Part shown: in pieces, positions 1 through 14,960 of the stretch
Position numbering within the stretch: the first letter of the stretch is position 1
How the letters are laid out: each line of letters begins with the position of its first letter
NCBI GenBank assembly: GCA_037179515.1
Contig: JAXCGZ010021014.1
Location: forward strand, 25,001-47,500
Direction: 5' to 3'
DNA length: 22,500 nucleotides
Origin: Halocaridina rubra
Taxonomy: Eukaryota; Arthropoda; Malacostraca; Decapoda; Atyidae
Translations under genes and position numbers: made by a program
Notes under the pieces: model-generated
Told to the model about the DNA's origin: nothing
The model's input: the letters and a program-made list of their open reading frames with translations, nothing else
The model's database searches: none

Positions 1-31
1 CACAATGATACCTACTTAAACTACTTGAACT

Positions 32-33
<2 letters not shown>

Positions 34-73
<40 letters not shown>
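34..73. repeat. (TA)n microsatellite
   Basis: Uninterrupted AT dinucleotide run of about 40 bp. The 185 bp after it (74-258) show no ORF, RNA gene or repeat I can recognise. Confidence 0.97.
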
Positions 74-77
<4 letters not shown>

Positions 78-255
78 TAGGTTGATACAGGACGATGGGA
101 GAAGTGCTCGCATATATTGGTTAGGTTATGATATATAGATTTTTATCTGTCGTGGTAGCATGGTCGGTAGGGCGACAGGAATTTGCAACTTTTTAAACGA
201 GTTTAAGTTTTTCGTGGGTGATGCTATTGTTAACTAGAGAAATTCATTGTGAATG

Positions 256-708
<453 letters not shown>

Positions 709-860
709 ATCAAATAAGCTCATTACCATATGTGAAAACATGAATAATATTTACCCCGACTACACCACAGAAGGTCTAAAAGTGAAACAGACCTTACAGT
801 TTATATCTGCTTATTATGATTGAACGCATTCTACCTGAATGCTACTACATTCATATGTCT
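709..860 (-). mobile_element. Second diverged unit, tRNA head mostly deleted
   Basis: This copy sits directly upstream (minus-strand sense) of the 435-708 copy, preserving the tandem arrangement. Around 758-762 the sequence passes from ACCCCGAC straight to TACACCACAG. That removes about 50 bp, including box B, the anticodon region and part of box A. The remaining body runs through the TTATATCTGCT and GAACGCATTCTACCTGAATG blocks and is lost near 860. Without box B it should not act as a pol III template. Confidence 0.75.
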
Positions 861-950
861 TAAAGTTCCTCGGTGTCTGTCCGGTGTCTGTTCCCATTCT
901 TCATATTACATCACTGGATTCTTGGGACGGACACCGGGGATTTTCAAGAC
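857..950. repeat. Short foldback (imperfect inverted repeat)
   Basis: The arm at about 857-882 (starting GTCTTAAAGTTCCTC) is an imperfect inverted copy of about 925-950 (ending CCGGGGATTTTCAAGAC). About 20 of 26 positions pair, with a 42-bp loop. The rest of the gap to 1301 holds only small palindromes such as AACTTAAGTT near 1129. The 116-codon ORF over this area shows no recognisable protein feature. Confidence 0.55.
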
Positions 951-1298
951 TTAAACACTGGTTGTTGAGGACTTATATTTGGAAAAAGAATTTTTTTCAT
1001 CAGTGGAGGTGGAGCTTCCCAAGCATTGTATTTTTCCAGTACAGTTCTTTTCATCAGTGTTTATCTACCTGCCTGGCGATGAAGGCTTGTATCCTTCGAA
1101 AGCTTGCATACCTGGTCTTCGAGGAACTTAAGTTGAAGACACTTCTGGAGAAGGAAATTTGCTTCGATGGGAGATGTTTCTCTCTTTAACCTCTTCAACC
1201 CGGGTATCTAAGGTATAGTGTGCCATCAAGACTTATGTAAATTTTGCAGTCATCTCTGATGTCCCTTTCTTACAACATATCTACAGAGATTCCCTTTC

Positions 1299-5518
<4,220 letters not shown>

Positions 5519-5519
5519 A

Positions 5520-5672
5520 AAGGAAGCCCATCAGTGGAACAATACATAGAAAATAACGCTATATTTCGGATCCTGACTGAATCCTTTCTCTTATTGTGCT
5601 TGCAAAGGGGCCCAGTTAGGACCCGAAATAAGGCGTTGTTTCCTATGTGTTGTTTCACTAATGGGCTTCCTT
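5520..5672. repeat. Foldback element, about 60-bp stem
   Basis: The arm 5520-5579 (starting AAGGAAGCCCATCAGTGG) is an imperfect inverted copy of 5613-5672 (ending TAATGGGCTTCCTT), with a 33-bp loop. Nearly all differences between arms are transitions, and several would be G-U pairs in RNA. It could be a small MITE-like foldback or a hairpin RNA source; there are no coding features. The following sequence, 5673-6023, holds no gene or repeat that I can recognise. Confidence 0.75.
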
Positions 5673-6022
5673 GCTATTTAATGCTGTATGTTAACAGATA
5701 ATGATATTTATTTTTATCATTGTGACACCAAGATGAGCCAACAAATAAATAAATAAAACTGACCTCATCGGGCCTGGGCACGAAGAACATGTAGATTAAA
5801 GAGAAAGAGAGATGGGGAGTAATCTGTTTGTCAGATGTGAAGGGATAATAAAAGATGTGTAACGAATATCTAAGAATATTCGGTGCTGATGTAGGTATAG
5901 AAAAAGAACCGTAACTGAAGGAAGACTTATCATCTAACTGTCCAAGACAGTCCTATTCAAGTCCAAAAGCCCTTCAGCTGGAGTATTGCAACGGACGACT
6001 GGTGCCATGAGCCTACCTACTA

Positions 6023-6191
<169 letters not shown>

Positions 6192-6239
6192 TATTTATGC
6201 ATGTATGCATATATAGATATATGTGTACATGCTTGTGCG

Positions 6240-6508
6240 TGTGATTACCTAATTGTGTTTACGGGAAAGAGCCCAAAGCTCGTATCTTCCCGTCTCCTGA
6301 TCGGTTCCATTTTATACTTAATCATACTTATCGTACCTGTCCTTAAAACTATGGATTGAGATAGCATTAACTACCTCCTCGCTTAGCCAATTCCAATTAT
6401 CAACTACTCTTACACTGAAAAAGTATTTCCTTACATCCTGCAAAGAAGTTTTCTTACAAAGCTTCAAACTATGACCTCTAGTTCTAGAGCCAGCCATATC
6501 AAAGTATC
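6240..6508 (-). mobile_element. LINE 3'-terminal fragment (CR1/L2-like)
   Basis: The minus strand carries the last about 63 codons of a LINE ORF2 followed by a 3' UTR of about 78 bp. The UTR ends in CCCGTAAACACAATTAGGTA and then AC-rich sequence, a typical LINE 3' end leading into a simple repeat. The element is 5'-truncated near 6508. Beyond it, 6509-6738 shows no feature I recognise until the poly(A) run. Confidence 0.8.
6318..6508 (-). pseudogene. LINE RT extreme C-terminus
   Basis: Reading from about 6508 down to the TAA at 6318-6320 gives an open frame of about 63 codons. It includes SRTRGHSLKLCKKTSLQ, VRKYFFSVRVVDNWNWL and HSFKDRYDKY. The order R-T-R-G-H, then R-K-Y-F-F-S-x-R-V-V-x-x-W-N-x-L, then S-F-K-x-R is the standard end of CR1/L2/Jockey-group reverse transcriptases. 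No start codon is expected, because the fragment is 5'-truncated. It contains no internal stop, which suggests moderate age. The clade is inferred from the wording and the 3' UTR and is less certain than the LINE call. Confidence 0.82.
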
Positions 6509-6736
6509 TTTATGTGTTTGTATATTTAAAGTGATAATTTTTCATTTATAATTGAATTACAAACTTTGCATTATGTATCATGCCACTGCTCAGCGACACA
6601 ATCAAAACATGGAGAACATATACCCACTTTGGCTGATATAGGAGCATAAGTAAGTTGAGCTTTGATGCAGAATGGTGCTTAAGGAAAAAGGCCCTCAAAA
6701 TAGAATGCGAACAATGGCAGATAAGTTAACGACATC

Positions 6737-6738
<2 letters not shown>

Positions 6739-6769
<31 letters not shown>
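6739..6769 (+). repeat. Poly(A) run of about 31
   Basis: An uninterrupted A run. It could be the 3' tail of a plus-strand retroposed sequence lying within 6509-6738, but I see no gene body or matching target-site duplication. Confidence 0.9.
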
Positions 6770-6770
<1 letters not shown>

Positions 6771-7019
6771 ATTAGGGAGTCGAGACAGGCATATTTTCCC
6801 TCTCAGAGCCTAAGTTAATTATAATACTGCTCCATCATTGATGCTACGCATCTAATAATCTTCTCACGAAGCCCACTGAGTTGACAGGTGTAACCTACCA
6901 CGTAAAAATCATCATCACCATCTCCTTTTTAAGCCCGCTTGGCTTTGGCGTAGAAGAGTACGAAGCAAGTATTATGCTTGCCCTGTATAAAGCAGTAGTT
7001 TACTCAACTCTAATGTACT

Positions 7020-7318
7020 TATCACATGTAGAAGACAATCTTGAGACTTCCACTAGAATAATGGTTGTCGAATCTCTAGCTCTCAGTCACACAAATTATT
7101 GCACAACTATATGGGGAGTTACCAATAAGATTCATATAAATAGAATGCAGAAGTTTATTAATTTTGCAGCTCGAGTTGTCCTGGGAGGCATAAGAAATAT
7201 GACCACATCACACCAGCTCTCAAAAAACTTGAGTGGCTGCGGGGAGAAAACAAGATCGTTCATGCTACTATATATAACAATAAACAAAGCATTACATAAC
7301 CTAATCAGCCAATAAATA
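7020..7318 (+). pseudogene. Decayed LINE RT C-terminal fragment
   Basis: One frame reads STRIMVVESLALSHTNYC followed by TIWG and RMQKFINFAARVVLGG, the post-catalytic region of a LINE reverse transcriptase (L-S-H-x-N-Y-C, then W-G, then QK-x-x-N-F-A-A-R). Around 7195 the coherent protein moves to another frame and continues as KKYDHITPALKKLEWLRG, so there is a frameshift there. Continuation into a second frame is strong evidence for an old coding sequence. The upstream part of the 144-codon ORF (6881-7020) is not convincingly LINE. This family differs from the two Jockey copies and from the 6318 fragment. Confidence 0.75.
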
Positions 7319-7576
7319 GGTAAATTAATAACAAATAAACAAACAATAATTTATTTTCATTTTGCAATGGCCATTCTTTTACAAAGCTAAGAGTACACTT
7401 ATAAGTAGACATGTAATTGAGCAAATAAGCAAGAGGGTACACATACACATACAGTGACCAGATATGAAATTTTCCTAGAAAAGTAAGATTACCTTCAATT
7501 AACAGATGTGTATTCAGTTCTCAGTTTACAATGAATAATCAGATAACTGAATAAATATCATACATCATAGTAATAG
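7319..7576. other. AT-rich stretch, nothing recognised
   Basis: No ORF of note, RNA gene or clear repeat. A block around 7395-7425 (TACACTTATAAGTAG) weakly resembles one around 7810-7835 (AACACTTATATGTAGG), so the DNA on either side of the TAA array may be an old duplication; this is weak. Confidence 0.4.
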
Positions 7577-7600
7577 AACAACAACAACAACAACAACAAC

Positions 7601-7684
<84 letters not shown>

Positions 7685-7706
7685 CATAATAATAATAATA
7701 ATAATC
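7577..7706. repeat. (CAA)n / (TAA)n microsatellite
   Basis: About 25 bp of CAA units turn into about 105 bp of TAA units, with one CATAAT interruption at about 7684. A short ACT-rich patch lies at 7893-7919. Between here and about 8440 I see no supported gene; the ORFs there lack recognisable protein features. Confidence 0.96.
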
Positions 7707-8439
7707 GAAGGAAGATAATAATTAATCAGTTTAGCGTAAAAGATCCATACACTTACAATTGAAAAACGGCATACTTATAGGATTAACTTCACTAAAATTT
7801 ACAAGTGTAAGAACACTTATATGTAGGCAATGAATAAGCAGGTAACTGAGCACAGTGTAAAATACGGCATTCTTAGTTATTATTGTCATGATAATACTAC
7901 TACTACCACTACTACTACAGGAGGGTATAAACCACAAAAAGTAAAAGTAAAAGTAATAATAATGTCTAGCCATTTATTTGTTTATTTATTTATTAATTCT
8001 AATTAATCAGTTTATGAATCAATCAATTACTAAACAATAATCATTAGGAAGTTGGCCATGACGCCAAGCGCCCGATGGTATACTATGACTGAAGGTATAC
8101 GGATTCAACTAGAACTGGTCCAGACAGCTCCAGGTCAAGTCTTCTTTCAGGCACGATTTTTTCCTTATACTGTACCTGCATCTACACCGAATATTCTGGT
8201 GTATTCGTTGCACATCCTTTACTATCTCTTTATGACAAGTCACAACACTACCTCTATCTGTTTCTTTTTGCTTGCTTTTTCCTCAATTTTGCTATATCTA
8301 TGGAAAATCCACAGCTTATGGCCTCCAGTAACCGGCATAGAGGGGTGTTAAGACTCTCTGGGGATCTTGTTGACTCCACTATTGGAGTGAGGGTAGACAG
8401 ACTTGGTGTAGCAATGGTTCTGCCGTTAATCTTGCACCA

Positions 8440-11356
8440 CCTGATAGATCTCCTTCTTTCACTCTTCACTTTTTTTAACATTCGTGGTCTGAACTCTAAT
8501 CTTCCGTCCGTGGCAAAGCACTTGGGAACATCCCTCCCTAACCTCCTCCCTCTCTCTGAAACCCAGCTGTCTAGCCTTGCTTCCACTGGCCCATTTCATA
8601 TCTCTCACTATAACCTGTATTCTCGTTTTGGTTCCAAAGATGGGATTTGTGCCTTCTTCAACACTAACAGTTTTATTGCAAGATTCATGGACCTTGTATA
8701 TCCTGACTTTGATGTTCTCTGGTTGAAAATCTTATCTCTCCGTTACCAATATATTCCTTTGCTTCTGGTACTGCTCTCAAAACTCCACAGACTTTGCATT
8801 TTTCTTTGAATGTCTGTCCTCTTGCCATGAGTCCTTCCTATCTTCTCATCGACATGCTGAAGTTCTCTATATTGAGGACTTCAATGTACACCACAGTGAG
8901 TGACTTCATTCTTCTCACACTGATCGCCTAGAATATACCGCCAACACTCTTGACCTATTTCTATCTTCTAATCCTTCAAACTGCTCATATTCTGTGCTTT
9001 CCCTTCTTGGTAAAGCTGACCTCTCTGTGATCTCAATCACTTCCATTTTTGCTCCTCCCCATCAATTCTTCCTACTCAGCACCACCTTTGGACCTTTGAG
9101 CATATGATTTGCTTAACTTTCTCTTTGACTTCCAATGAAATGACTACTGCTCTCGGTTCTGCAACCCTGATCAGGTAGCCCTCAAAGTTGTCGAGATCAT
9201 TACCTCGAGAATGGAGATGTTCAACCCCTCCTCTACGAAAACTTTATCTTCTCCTAATCCTTGGTTTGACCGTGCCTGTTCCATGGCTATTCAGGCCAGG
9301 GATCGGGCACACTGGTCATGCAAAGCCTCTCTTTCTGATGTAACTCGCTCTGCTTTTGTTACAGCCAGGAATCGTTGAACAGCTCAGATTCGAAGGTCTA
9401 AAGTTTCCTCTATAAGAGGGAAAATTGATATCCTTAACTTCTCTCCCACTGATAAATGTTTCTGGTTCTTAGCCAAAAACCTCTTCAAAAACTTCTGTAA
9501 CTCATGCTAACCCCCTCCCATTCATTCTGATAGTTCTATAGATTGCTATTCCACTGACAAAACCACTCTTTTTGGCTCTCATTTGTCTGCCAACTCTTCT
9601 ATATGCGGTTCCAGCACACTTGGCCCTCATTCTCTAGCCCTATTCCCTCCCTTATTCATTTTTCAAAAAAAGTCCATAAGGTACTTTGCTAACTAAGACG
9701 AACAAGGCATCTGGTCCTGATGATATTCCTGCAAGTCTCCTTATATGGATTTTGCTGATGAACTGTCTCCTTTGTTTTGCAGTCTTTTTCTCCTCACTCT
9801 CTCAACCTGTATCCATTCTTCATCTTGGAAGCATGCTCTAGTGCAAGCTGTTCCTAAGAAGGGTAACTGCTTTATTCCTTCAAACTACCGATCTATTGAC
9901 CTAACCTCTGCTATTACTAAAGTTTTCAAAACTTTGCTCTATTTTCACTTCTTCAAGCGTCTTGAAATTAACTTGTTTATCTTCGTTCACCAGTATGACT
10001 GCCGCAAAGCAAGCTTAATTGGTGACCTCCTGTCCTATCTTACTCATGTATGGTCATCATCTCTGTGGAACTATGGGGAATCATATGTCATTTGCCCTTG
10101 ATATCTCTGAGATTTTACACAGTCTGGCACAAAGCTCTGTTGGCCAAACTCCCTGCCTATGGTTTTACCCCTTCTTTCTGTTCTCTGATTTCCAGTGTTC
10201 TTTCTGACCATTTTAAATCTGTGGTTGTTGACAGTGCAACATCTAGCCTATTCCCTGCTACCAGTGGTGTTTCAAAGGGCTCTGCTCTTTCATGTACTCT
10301 TTTCCTTCTCTTCATCAACAATCTTCTTCAGTATCCATCATCCTCTCTTCTTTACGCTTTTACTGACGATTCTACCCTTCATTGTTCATCTGCCTTATCT
10401 TCATATCTATCATCTGGTACTCGTAATCAGTCTCGTATCACTCATTTTTCTACTCTCAGCTCTGATTTGCTGAGGGTATCTGAGTGAGGCACCAAAAATT
10501 TAGTTAAATTCAATACCTCCAAAACACAATTTCTGGCTATCTCTTTATTTTCTTCTCCTGATAGCCCTATTGTCTTTGAAACTAAAGAAAGATACCCTCT
10601 TCATTCTATTAACATACTAGGGATTCAGATAGCCTCTAGTCTAACTTGTCTCGGAGGAATCACTTAATCCAAATTTCTAAATCTGCATCCAAAAAATTGG
10701 GGTTTTTGTTTTGTTTCTTGTCATTACTTTTCCTCTTTGCAGTTACTTAAAGTTTAGAAAAGTCTTATCCGTCCCTGCTTAGAATACTGCTGGCACATCT
10801 GGAGTGCTCTTCATATACTTACCTCCTTGATTGTGTTGAATATAAGGCAATCAGACTCATTAATGACCCTTCTCTTACTTAATCTGAGTTCTTTTTCTCT
10901 TCACCGTAAAGTATCATCCCTCTCTATATTCTATCACCATTATTTTCATGATTGCTCTCATGAAATGGCAAATTGCACCCCTCCCCTACTGCAGAGGCCG
11001 CATAACACAAGCCAAGCAGCCTCATCTCACAGGTACTGTGATTGGTCGATGCAGCAACTATTTCTTCCCATCTACATCTAGAGTGGTTCTCTCTTTCTCC
11101 TTCTGTCTTTCCTAATTCTTATAACCTATCTACCTTCAAAAAACGGATCAATCGTCATCTAAGGACTTAATCCTACCATATCTCTAGGTCCTCAGTACTT
11201 ACTCTTATTACAGCCAGTCCTTTTCCTATTGTGTATTATTACCCTATCTCTGTCTTGTCTTTAACCTTTTACTTTTTTCCGTCTTAATGTTTTCTTTGTG
11301 CTCGGGCCTTTATTGATGGCAGCAGTTTTCTTGCCTGTCCCGGTGTGACACTCATA

Positions 11357-11357
<1 letters not shown>
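8440..11357 (+). mobile_element. Degenerate Jockey-type LINE, copy 2
   Basis: Across three frames this region reads, in order, an AP-like endonuclease (about 8460-9030), a linker (9110-9500), the reverse transcriptase (about 9580-10500), the LINE C-terminal region (10500-11170) and a 3' UTR of about 187 bp ending GTGTGACACTCATAGT. It then enters (TA)n. The 3' third aligns with copy 1, which places both in one family. The left boundary is uncertain: 8050-8440 may be 5' UTR or unrelated. I saw no ORF1. Confidence 0.85.
8450..11170 (+). pseudogene. LINE ORF2 endonuclease-RT, many frameshifts and stops
   Basis: Endonuclease wording includes NIRGLNSNLPSVAKHLG, LSETQ, HYNLYSRFGSKDGIC, YIEDFNVHHS (normally GDFN) and NTLDLFLSSNP. 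The expected SDH triplet reads KAD, so two endonuclease motifs are damaged. The linker reads NPWFDRACSMAIQARDRA, then a stop after TARNR. RT wording includes SSWKHALVQAVPKKGN, PSNYRSIDLTSA, LALLAKLPAYGF-like text, SGVSKGSALS in place of [10 protein letters not shown], and FTDD at 10358-10369 in place of FADD. The C-terminal part ends FKKRINRHLRT, then TAA at 11168-11170. At least five frame changes are needed to follow it, so it cannot be active. Confidence 0.86.

Positions 11358-11434
<77 letters not shown>
11358..11434. repeat. (TA)n microsatellite
   Basis: 77 bp of TA immediately after the 3' end of LINE copy 2. The next 300 bp (11435-11732) hold no gene or element I can name; they could be the 3' UTR of the minus-strand I-group LINE, but nothing proves it. 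Confidence 0.97.
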
Positions 11435-11439
<5 letters not shown>

Positions 11440-11732
11440 TGGAAAGGAACTGACAAGTATGTAGAGGCACAGATTATGTTCAGAGGAGACCAGATTTAAA
11501 TTAGTTAAACTTAATATGTTCAGGACTTTACCATTTGGTACCAAGCTTACCATCATCACTTCCAGAATTCTACCCCTCATGCTGGTTTGTACAGTATTTG
11601 TTTGCCAAAAACCTCTTTTGCTTGGAATAATTACTAGATGATAATGGTGTTCCTCATATAGTAGCTCACACCAGGTCTGAAGGCACAGTGAATGCACCAG
11701 AGATATGTGTGTCAGTGGTACCTAGTGAACTG

Positions 11733-11845
11733 ATGGAGTATTTCAGGCTAAGGGCAACATGGTCAGAGAAGAGAGAAGGGATAGAAGAGCAGGAGACATT
11801 AGGTACCACAAGGCCAGCATTGAGAATGTAATCTACAGTACTCCC
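11733..11845 (-). pseudogene. Duplicated endonuclease fragment of the I-group LINE
   Basis: About 110 bp repeat the endonuclease region at 14303-14411 in the same orientation at high identity (shared ATGGAGTATTTCAGGCTAAG and GAGAAGAGAGAAGGGATAGA). The minus strand encodes the SIPSLFSDHVALSLKYSI segment with the catalytic SDH, though frames are broken. It lies directly beyond the RNase H fragment, where 3' UTR would be expected. It is either a second nested copy of the element or a rearranged duplicate. Confidence 0.8.
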
Positions 11846-12260
11846 ACAACACGGCTACAGACAGGTTTTAGCGAGGATAGGGCTTGTAAGGCCGATTGGG
11901 AGCCACAAATTATTACCCCATTCACTTATCGTCAAACAAGGAAAGTCACGGCATCCTAGATGGCATTCACTTAACAGTAGGTGGAGCTCAACGAGGTGGA
12001 GCTCGGCCAATCCGTGAATCATCCGGCACAGGCGGCTCCATGGTGGGGGAAAACACAGCACATGCCACCCTCCCATCTGCTTGCACAGAACCATCAATGT
12101 AGACATTGTGCACTGCAGGGACAGACTTGGACACATCAGTGATAGTCTCCAAAGATAACTGTTTCTGCAGGGGGGGATAGACATCTTTTGAGGTCGGTGT
12201 AAATATGACAGTGGGGAAGGGGACACGCCAGGTTAGTAAATCTGGGACAGCTGCCTGCGC
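11846..12260 (-). pseudogene. LINE RNase H domain, truncated and mutated
   Basis: The frame reads NVYIDGSVQADGRVACAVF, the first RNase H aspartate motif (D-G-S), then FSPTMEPP. After a break comes a glutamate-bearing RVELHLLL patch, and then a segment reading IICGSQSALQALSS where the family has C-D-S-x-S-A-L. The second catalytic aspartate is therefore glycine here. The last motif and the element's C-terminus are absent, because sequence switches to the duplicated endonuclease fragment near 11846. The domain's job in an active element is removing RNA from the RNA-DNA hybrid during target-primed reverse transcription. Confidence 0.75.
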
Positions 12261-12326
12261 AGGTAGGTTGATGTCAAGGCCACGGAGAATGTCACTCACC
12301 ACCCTGACAAGGTTATGACCTCCTGC

Positions 12327-13790
12327 TCAAAGTGGGAGCCTGGGTGCGTCTGGACCCCATGATGTTCTCATGACAGCAAAGAAGTATGGAGCGAGATGGG
12401 GGTAGTGAAGACAATTAACAGTGAAGTAGTATACTTTGGCATAATTCCTCTCCACAAGAGGGGGCAAGTTGAGCTCCAACTGCATATTCACAATACGGGT
12501 AGAGAGAGAACATCCCAAGATAAATCTCATGACTCGATTCTGGGACTTTTCAAGTGGCTTGAGCGCTGGTCTAGGAAGTTGACACAAGGCAGGGGACAGA
12601 TAGTCAACCACTGACTGAAGTGGTAGGATGTAGAGTGTCCTCCCCACTGGGATGGAGACACCTGCAGCATTGCTGGCAAGCCACTTGATAGGGGCAAAGC
12701 AGGCTCCAGACGGTCAAAAAGGCTCTTCACGAAGGGATGAATTCGTTGACGTGCAGGTATAACTGGGGTGATCCGGACTGGTGCACCTAAATACGTGTAC
12801 TGTGTGCAGTGAGGGATGACATTACCACCCATGGTGAATGCGGGCAGTGCTCTGCAGTTGCGTGAAGTAAAAATCCTGATTTTTTTCTGGTGAGACAATA
12901 AGGCCACAGGAGGTAGCAGACACGTAAAAATCATGGAGCATGTGCTGAAGGTCAAGAGGTGAGGTTGTGTGGATGCATATGTTGTCCGCATAGCAGGTGA
13001 CTGTAGTTCCAGGGATGATAGGAAGGAGGGAGAGTAGACGATGCATAAAGATATTGAATAGAAAGGGACTTAGCACACCACGCTGAGGAGTACCCAGTTC
13101 AAGCCATTCATAGGAGCTGTACGACACTTTAAAAAGGACACTTGATGTTTTGTTGCAGATATATCCCCATATCCATTTCAGTATCTTCCCCCAAACACCA
13201 AAGTCCACTAACTGGTCAAGAATAATTTCCCTGTTGGCTATATCGAAGGCACATTTGAGGTCCAGGAAGGCAACTTCACTGGTGGGGGAAAGGCATGTGT
13301 AGAGTTCAGCGAGGCAGTGAAGTGTGCTCCGTTGCGGGAGGAAACCATAAAGACTGGGGGAGAGCTTATCCTATAGACAATGCAGGAGTTGGACAAGAGG
13401 GATGCGTTCATACACTTTGCTGAAACAGGAGGTGAGGGAGATAGGCCTGAATTTGTCGGTTCCAGGTTTGGTATTGGAATAATAGTGCTTCTAGTCCAGG
13501 CAGAGGGCACATGCCCCAATCAAAAGCAAAGATTGAAAAGCTGCAGTATGGGGTTACCAGGAACTTTCTGAAAAAGACGAATAAGTTGATATGTAAGACC
13601 ATCCTCCCAAGGGGCAGTAACCCTAATCCTAGCAAGAGCATGTTGTAGCTCATCCTCTGTGAATGGGACGTCATCCTCCTCATCTGTCTGTAGTACCGCA
13701 CCCATCAAGCGGAGGTTACGAACACTGCGGCGGGTGGAGAGTGCCTCTTGAATGTTCCCAGGAAGGTTGCAAGTTTGCAACTGCACTGAC
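12327..13790 (-). pseudogene. I-group LINE reverse transcriptase (YADN, dead)
   Basis: In successive frames the minus strand gives PFTEDELQHALARIRVTAP, VPGNPILQLFNLCF, the motif A text AFLDLKCAFDIANRE, LGTPQRGVLSPFLFN (normally TPQGG) and the catalytic box CYADNICIH at 12981-12992. A G-to-A change turned the second metal-binding aspartate of YADD into asparagine, which should abolish polymerisation. Downstream are CTQYTYLGAPVRITPVIPAR, LPLQSVVDYLSPALCQLPR and NRVMRFILGCSLSTRIVN, the thumb and C-terminal region. Frameshifts near 13520, 13240 and 12600 and several stops break the frame. Confidence 0.85.
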
Positions 13791-13872
13791 CAGGTAGTAA
13801 TGAGATCCTGATAATACTCAAGTGGACTGTGGTGTAGAGCACATTTGGAGTTCTTCTTGACAGCCTTCTTTA

Positions 13873-14930
13873 TCAGATGCTACATAGTCCCAGCACTAGT
13901 CTGATGGTTAATACTATCTGTAAATTTCTGCCAAGACTCCGTGCACACGGACTCTGCAGGGCAACCAGATCATCCTTCACCAACTGATATTGGTGTAGGT
14001 GGTCTTGTATGGACTGTCTTTGAAAGGAGAATCCAGCATCCACTGCTGTCCTTTCCTCATGGACAATACGCTGATCCAGAGTCCAGGAATGGTCCTCAGG
14101 GCAAAGTTGAATTTGTGGTTTGAGAACATAATGTGTGTAGAAGTCATGAGTAGAATTCACCAGGGATTTGTATAAGCTGTCAGGAGAAAGGAGATAAAAA
14201 ATGGGAAGGAGGTGAGATATAAACAAAATTTATGTGAGACAGTACTTGGGAGGGATAGAGATGCGGGTGCGATAATGGGAGAGGGTGGCGTGAGTCTGTA
14301 GTATGGAGTATTTCAGGCTAAGGGCAACATGGTCAGAGAAGAGAGAAGGGATAGAAAACAGGAGAAGCTGGGTACCACAAGGCCAGCATTGAGATATGTG
14401 ATCTACAGTACCCCAAAGAGCGTGTGTGGCATCACTAGCATCCCAGCGCTTGAGGCGGTAGCAGCAGATGTAGTCGAGCAGTGGCTTGCCACTGAGGTTG
14501 GGAGTGGGAGATGTGTCACAAAGGGCAGCGTGTCTGGCATTAAAATCCCCCATATAGGTCATTCCACTGTCTGTAGGTACTGGAAGGGCTGGCAGATTAA
14601 TCATACCAGGGGCAGAGTAGACATTGTACAATCAAAAAGTACCATTCCTGACAGTGATTTCAAAAAGCCAAAAGGTCATATCAACTTGTGCAGAAGAGCC
14701 AAGGAGTATGTGAGGTATGGAGGAAAGAATGTAGGTAATGAGTCCATTTCTGGTATAATGCACATATGAAACATACCCTGTTTGCAAAGGAGCCTCCTTC
14801 CCTGGTGGAGCACCACCAGGAAAAGCCTCTTGTATAAATATGACCTGCTTGTGATGATGACAAACATAGGCTCTAAATGCAGTGAGTTTAGAAGAGTGTC
14901 TAATTCCAAAGGTATTCCAAGAGATGGCAT
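13873..14930 (-). pseudogene. I-group LINE endonuclease and linker
   Basis: Minus-strand wording includes AFRAYVCHHHKQVIFIQEAF (catalytic glutamate), YVSYVHYTRNGLITYI, MTYMGDFNARHAALCD (the D and N of GDFN) and SIPSLFSDHVALSLKYSI (catalytic SDH). The endonuclease signature residues are thus still visible, but frames change at about 14670 and 14230. After the endonuclease come SLYKSLVNSTHDFYTHYV and EDHSWTLDQRIVHEERTAV, the linker to the RT. The domain nicks target DNA to prime reverse transcription. No intact protein can be made. Confidence 0.82.
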
Positions 14931-14960
14931 GACATTTTATGTGACTAGTGAATCATACTC

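Noticed and set aside
839..1189. 116-codon ORF as a gene
   Set aside because: No recognisable domain, it starts inside a decayed repeat, and it crosses a foldback. Chance ORF.
6881..7315. Intact 144-aa gene
   Set aside because: Only the later part resembles a LINE RT tail, and that part changes frame near 7195; treated as a pseudogene fragment.
8052..8351. 99-codon ORF upstream of LINE copy 2 as ORF1
   Set aside because: No coiled coil, RNA-binding or zinc-knuckle features and no similarity to the other ORF1 texts in the window.
11284..11697. 137-codon minus ORF as a gene
   Set aside because: Half of it is Tyr-Ile repeat and the rest shows no domain; could be 3' UTR of the I-group LINE, unproven.
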